Assembly (NCBI GenBank): GCA_030151245.1
Contig: JASLEF010000175.1
Coordinates: forward strand, 1 to 23,473
Origin: Ignatzschineria sp.
Lineage (GTDB): Bacteria > Pseudomonadota > Gammaproteobacteria > Cardiobacteriales > Wohlfahrtiimonadaceae
DNA: 23,473 nt
Direction: 5' to 3'
In this document: positions 22,776 through 23,473 of the stretch, piece by piece
How positions within the stretch are numbered: the stretch's first letter is position 1
Layout: each line of letters begins with the position of its first letter
Position numbers and translations under genes: made by a program
The notes under the pieces: model-generated
The model's input: the letters and a program-made list of their open reading frames with translations, nothing else
Database searches by the model: none
What the model was told of the DNA's origin: nothing

Positions 22776-22850
22776 TGGCGTCCCTACGGGGATTCGAACC
22801 CCGGTTGCCGCCGTGAAAGGGCAGTGTCCTAACCGCTAGACGATAGGGAC
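22776..22850 (-). tRNA. tRNA-Glu (UUC), copy 1
   Basis: Read on the minus strand, 75 bases fold into a cloverleaf. The acceptor stem is GTCCCTA/TAGGGAC, the anticodon stem CTGCC/GGCGG holds loop CTTTCAC with anticodon TTC, the T-arm is CGGGGTTCGAATCCCCG, and G-CCA is encoded. It is identical to the copy at 23297-23371. The promoter is at 22893-22921. Confidence 0.98.
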
Positions 22851-22892
22851 TAAATCTATTCTTTCGGATCTAATCCTCGTGAACAGGCGACT

Positions 22893-22921
22893 ATAATATG
22901 ACTAATCATCTAAAATGTCAA
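22893..22921 (-). promoter_or_regulatory. Promoter of tRNA-Glu copy 1
   Basis: A perfect TTGACA (complement of 22916-22921), a 17-bp spacer and TATTAT (complement of 22893-22898) lie about 45 bases upstream of the tRNA. GTCGCC follows the -10 closely, a GC-rich discriminator of the kind seen in stringently controlled stable-RNA promoters. Confidence 0.88.
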
Positions 22922-23259
22922 AAAAAATCATGCGTAAATTTCAATCACTTCTTTATCACTCAACTCCTAGAGCGCAATCCTCTATTCAATCATCAATACT
23001 TTTGCTGATATTGAATACTCATCTTCAGATAATAATGAAATCAACTTCAATATTACGCTATCAAATCTTCTTTTTAGAATGAAAGCCTATGCTGAAAGAT
23101 ACTTTTGGGTTTTCACCCGAGATATATTACTCTCTTTCTGAGAGGGAGAACGACAAGACTACTAAGATCCCCCGCTCATAACCCCGCAATACGATATTTT
23201 GCTACATACCCAATGGATCCTCATAAATCCCCATCGAAGCTTTTAAAACTCCTAACACC
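22922..23259. other. Gene-free spacer between the two tRNA-Glu units
   Basis: I see no supported gene in these 338 bases. The frame that opens at 23105 runs into the antisense of tRNA copy 2 and is spurious. A modest hairpin, CTCTCTTTCTGAGAG, lies at about 23131-23145. Confidence 0.5.
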
Positions 23260-23290
23260 AAAAAAGCCTACTGACAGTATCAGTAGGCTT
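23260..23290 (-). terminator. Terminator of tRNA-Glu copy 2
   Basis: The same stem as copy 1, AAGCCTACTGA/TCAGTAGGCTT (23280-23290 with 23264-23274), has a loop differing in sequence (CAGTA instead of TAATA on the plus strand) and a TTTTTT run. The stem is conserved and the loop is free. Confidence 0.93.
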
Positions 23291-23296
23291 ATAATT

Positions 23297-23371
23297 TGGC
23301 GTCCCTACGGGGATTCGAACCCCGGTTGCCGCCGTGAAAGGGCAGTGTCCTAACCGCTAGACGATAGGGAC
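23297..23371 (-). tRNA. tRNA-Glu (UUC), copy 2
   Basis: Its 75 bases are identical to copy 1, with anticodon TTC and encoded CCA. It has its own TTGACA-17-TATTAT promoter and its own terminator, so it is a separate transcription unit rather than part of a polycistronic tRNA operon. Confidence 0.98.
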
Positions 23372-23413
23372 CAAATCTTTTCTTTTGGACTTCGTCCTCG
23401 AGAACAGGAGGCT

Positions 23414-23442
23414 ATAATAGTACTATCCCCATTAGATGTCAA
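23414..23442 (-). promoter_or_regulatory. Promoter of tRNA-Glu copy 2
   Basis: A perfect TTGACA (complement of 23437-23442), a 17-bp spacer and TATTAT (complement of 23414-23419). The leader after it resembles that of copy 1 (CCTGTTC, CGAGGA, AGATTT in the same order), which shows that the unit was duplicated with its leader. Confidence 0.88.
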
Positions 23443-23473
23443 ACAGATCCCCCATTTTTATTGGAGTATTATT

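Noticed and set aside
23105..23353. Plus-strand 82-codon ORF ending in WRPYGDSNPGCRRERAVS
   Set aside because: Its C-terminal third is the antisense of tRNA-Glu copy 2. This peptide type is a well-known false gene call.

Overview
This is AT-rich bacterial chromosomal DNA. The gene set points to a gammaproteobacterium: a single-piece tmRNA 3' end, an AaeXAB-type efflux operon, a YejK-like nucleoid protein, a YqjG-type glutathionyl-hydroquinone reductase, a class I ribonucleotide reductase and a MesX/MesD methionine synthase pair. A small-genome aerobic lineage such as Ignatzschineria or Wohlfahrtiimonas would fit, but I cannot prove the genus from the sequence. Most genes lie on the minus strand. 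There is no integrase, transposase, phage or CRISPR module. The window reads as ordinary chromosome with a few accessory genes.

Layout. 1-126 is the 3' end of ssrA (tmRNA). 322-2986 is a minus-strand methionine cluster: mesX (DUF1852), mesD (core methionine synthase) and, beyond a terminator, a flavin reductase. Two MetR-like sites sit upstream of mesX. 3294-3989 encodes a secreted cysteine-rich protein of unknown function. 4278-6803 is a classical autotransporter, convergent with a TonB-dependent haemoglobin/transferrin-type receptor (6916-9201) that has a Fur-like box. 9271-9918 is mostly non-coding, with one possible 40-residue ORF. 9919-10989 is a YejK-family nucleoid protein, divergent from yqjG (11283-12212). 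12446-15497 is an aaeX-aaeA-aaeB efflux operon. 15859-16395 is a DUF2165 membrane protein. 16546-19964 is nrdB - small ORF - nrdA. 20342-21844 is a CstA-family transporter. 22226-22561 is a stand-alone Rieske ferredoxin. 22776-23371 holds two identical tRNA-Glu genes, each with its own promoter and terminator.

The most unusual structure is between nrdB and nrdA. About 5.75 copies of a 93-bp (31-codon) tandem repeat fill the gap. On the coding strand they belong to a small cysteine-containing ORF. The first and last copies carry a Cys codon at a position where the four middle copies carry a stop codon. The last copy runs open to a TAA that directly abuts the GTG start of nrdA. This suggests that a small gene once translationally coupled to nrdA has been broken by repeat expansion. 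Neither RNR subunit shows an N-terminal ATP-cone. The second most interesting item is the mesX-mesD-flavin reductase neighbourhood, since the chemistry of MesX is poorly understood.
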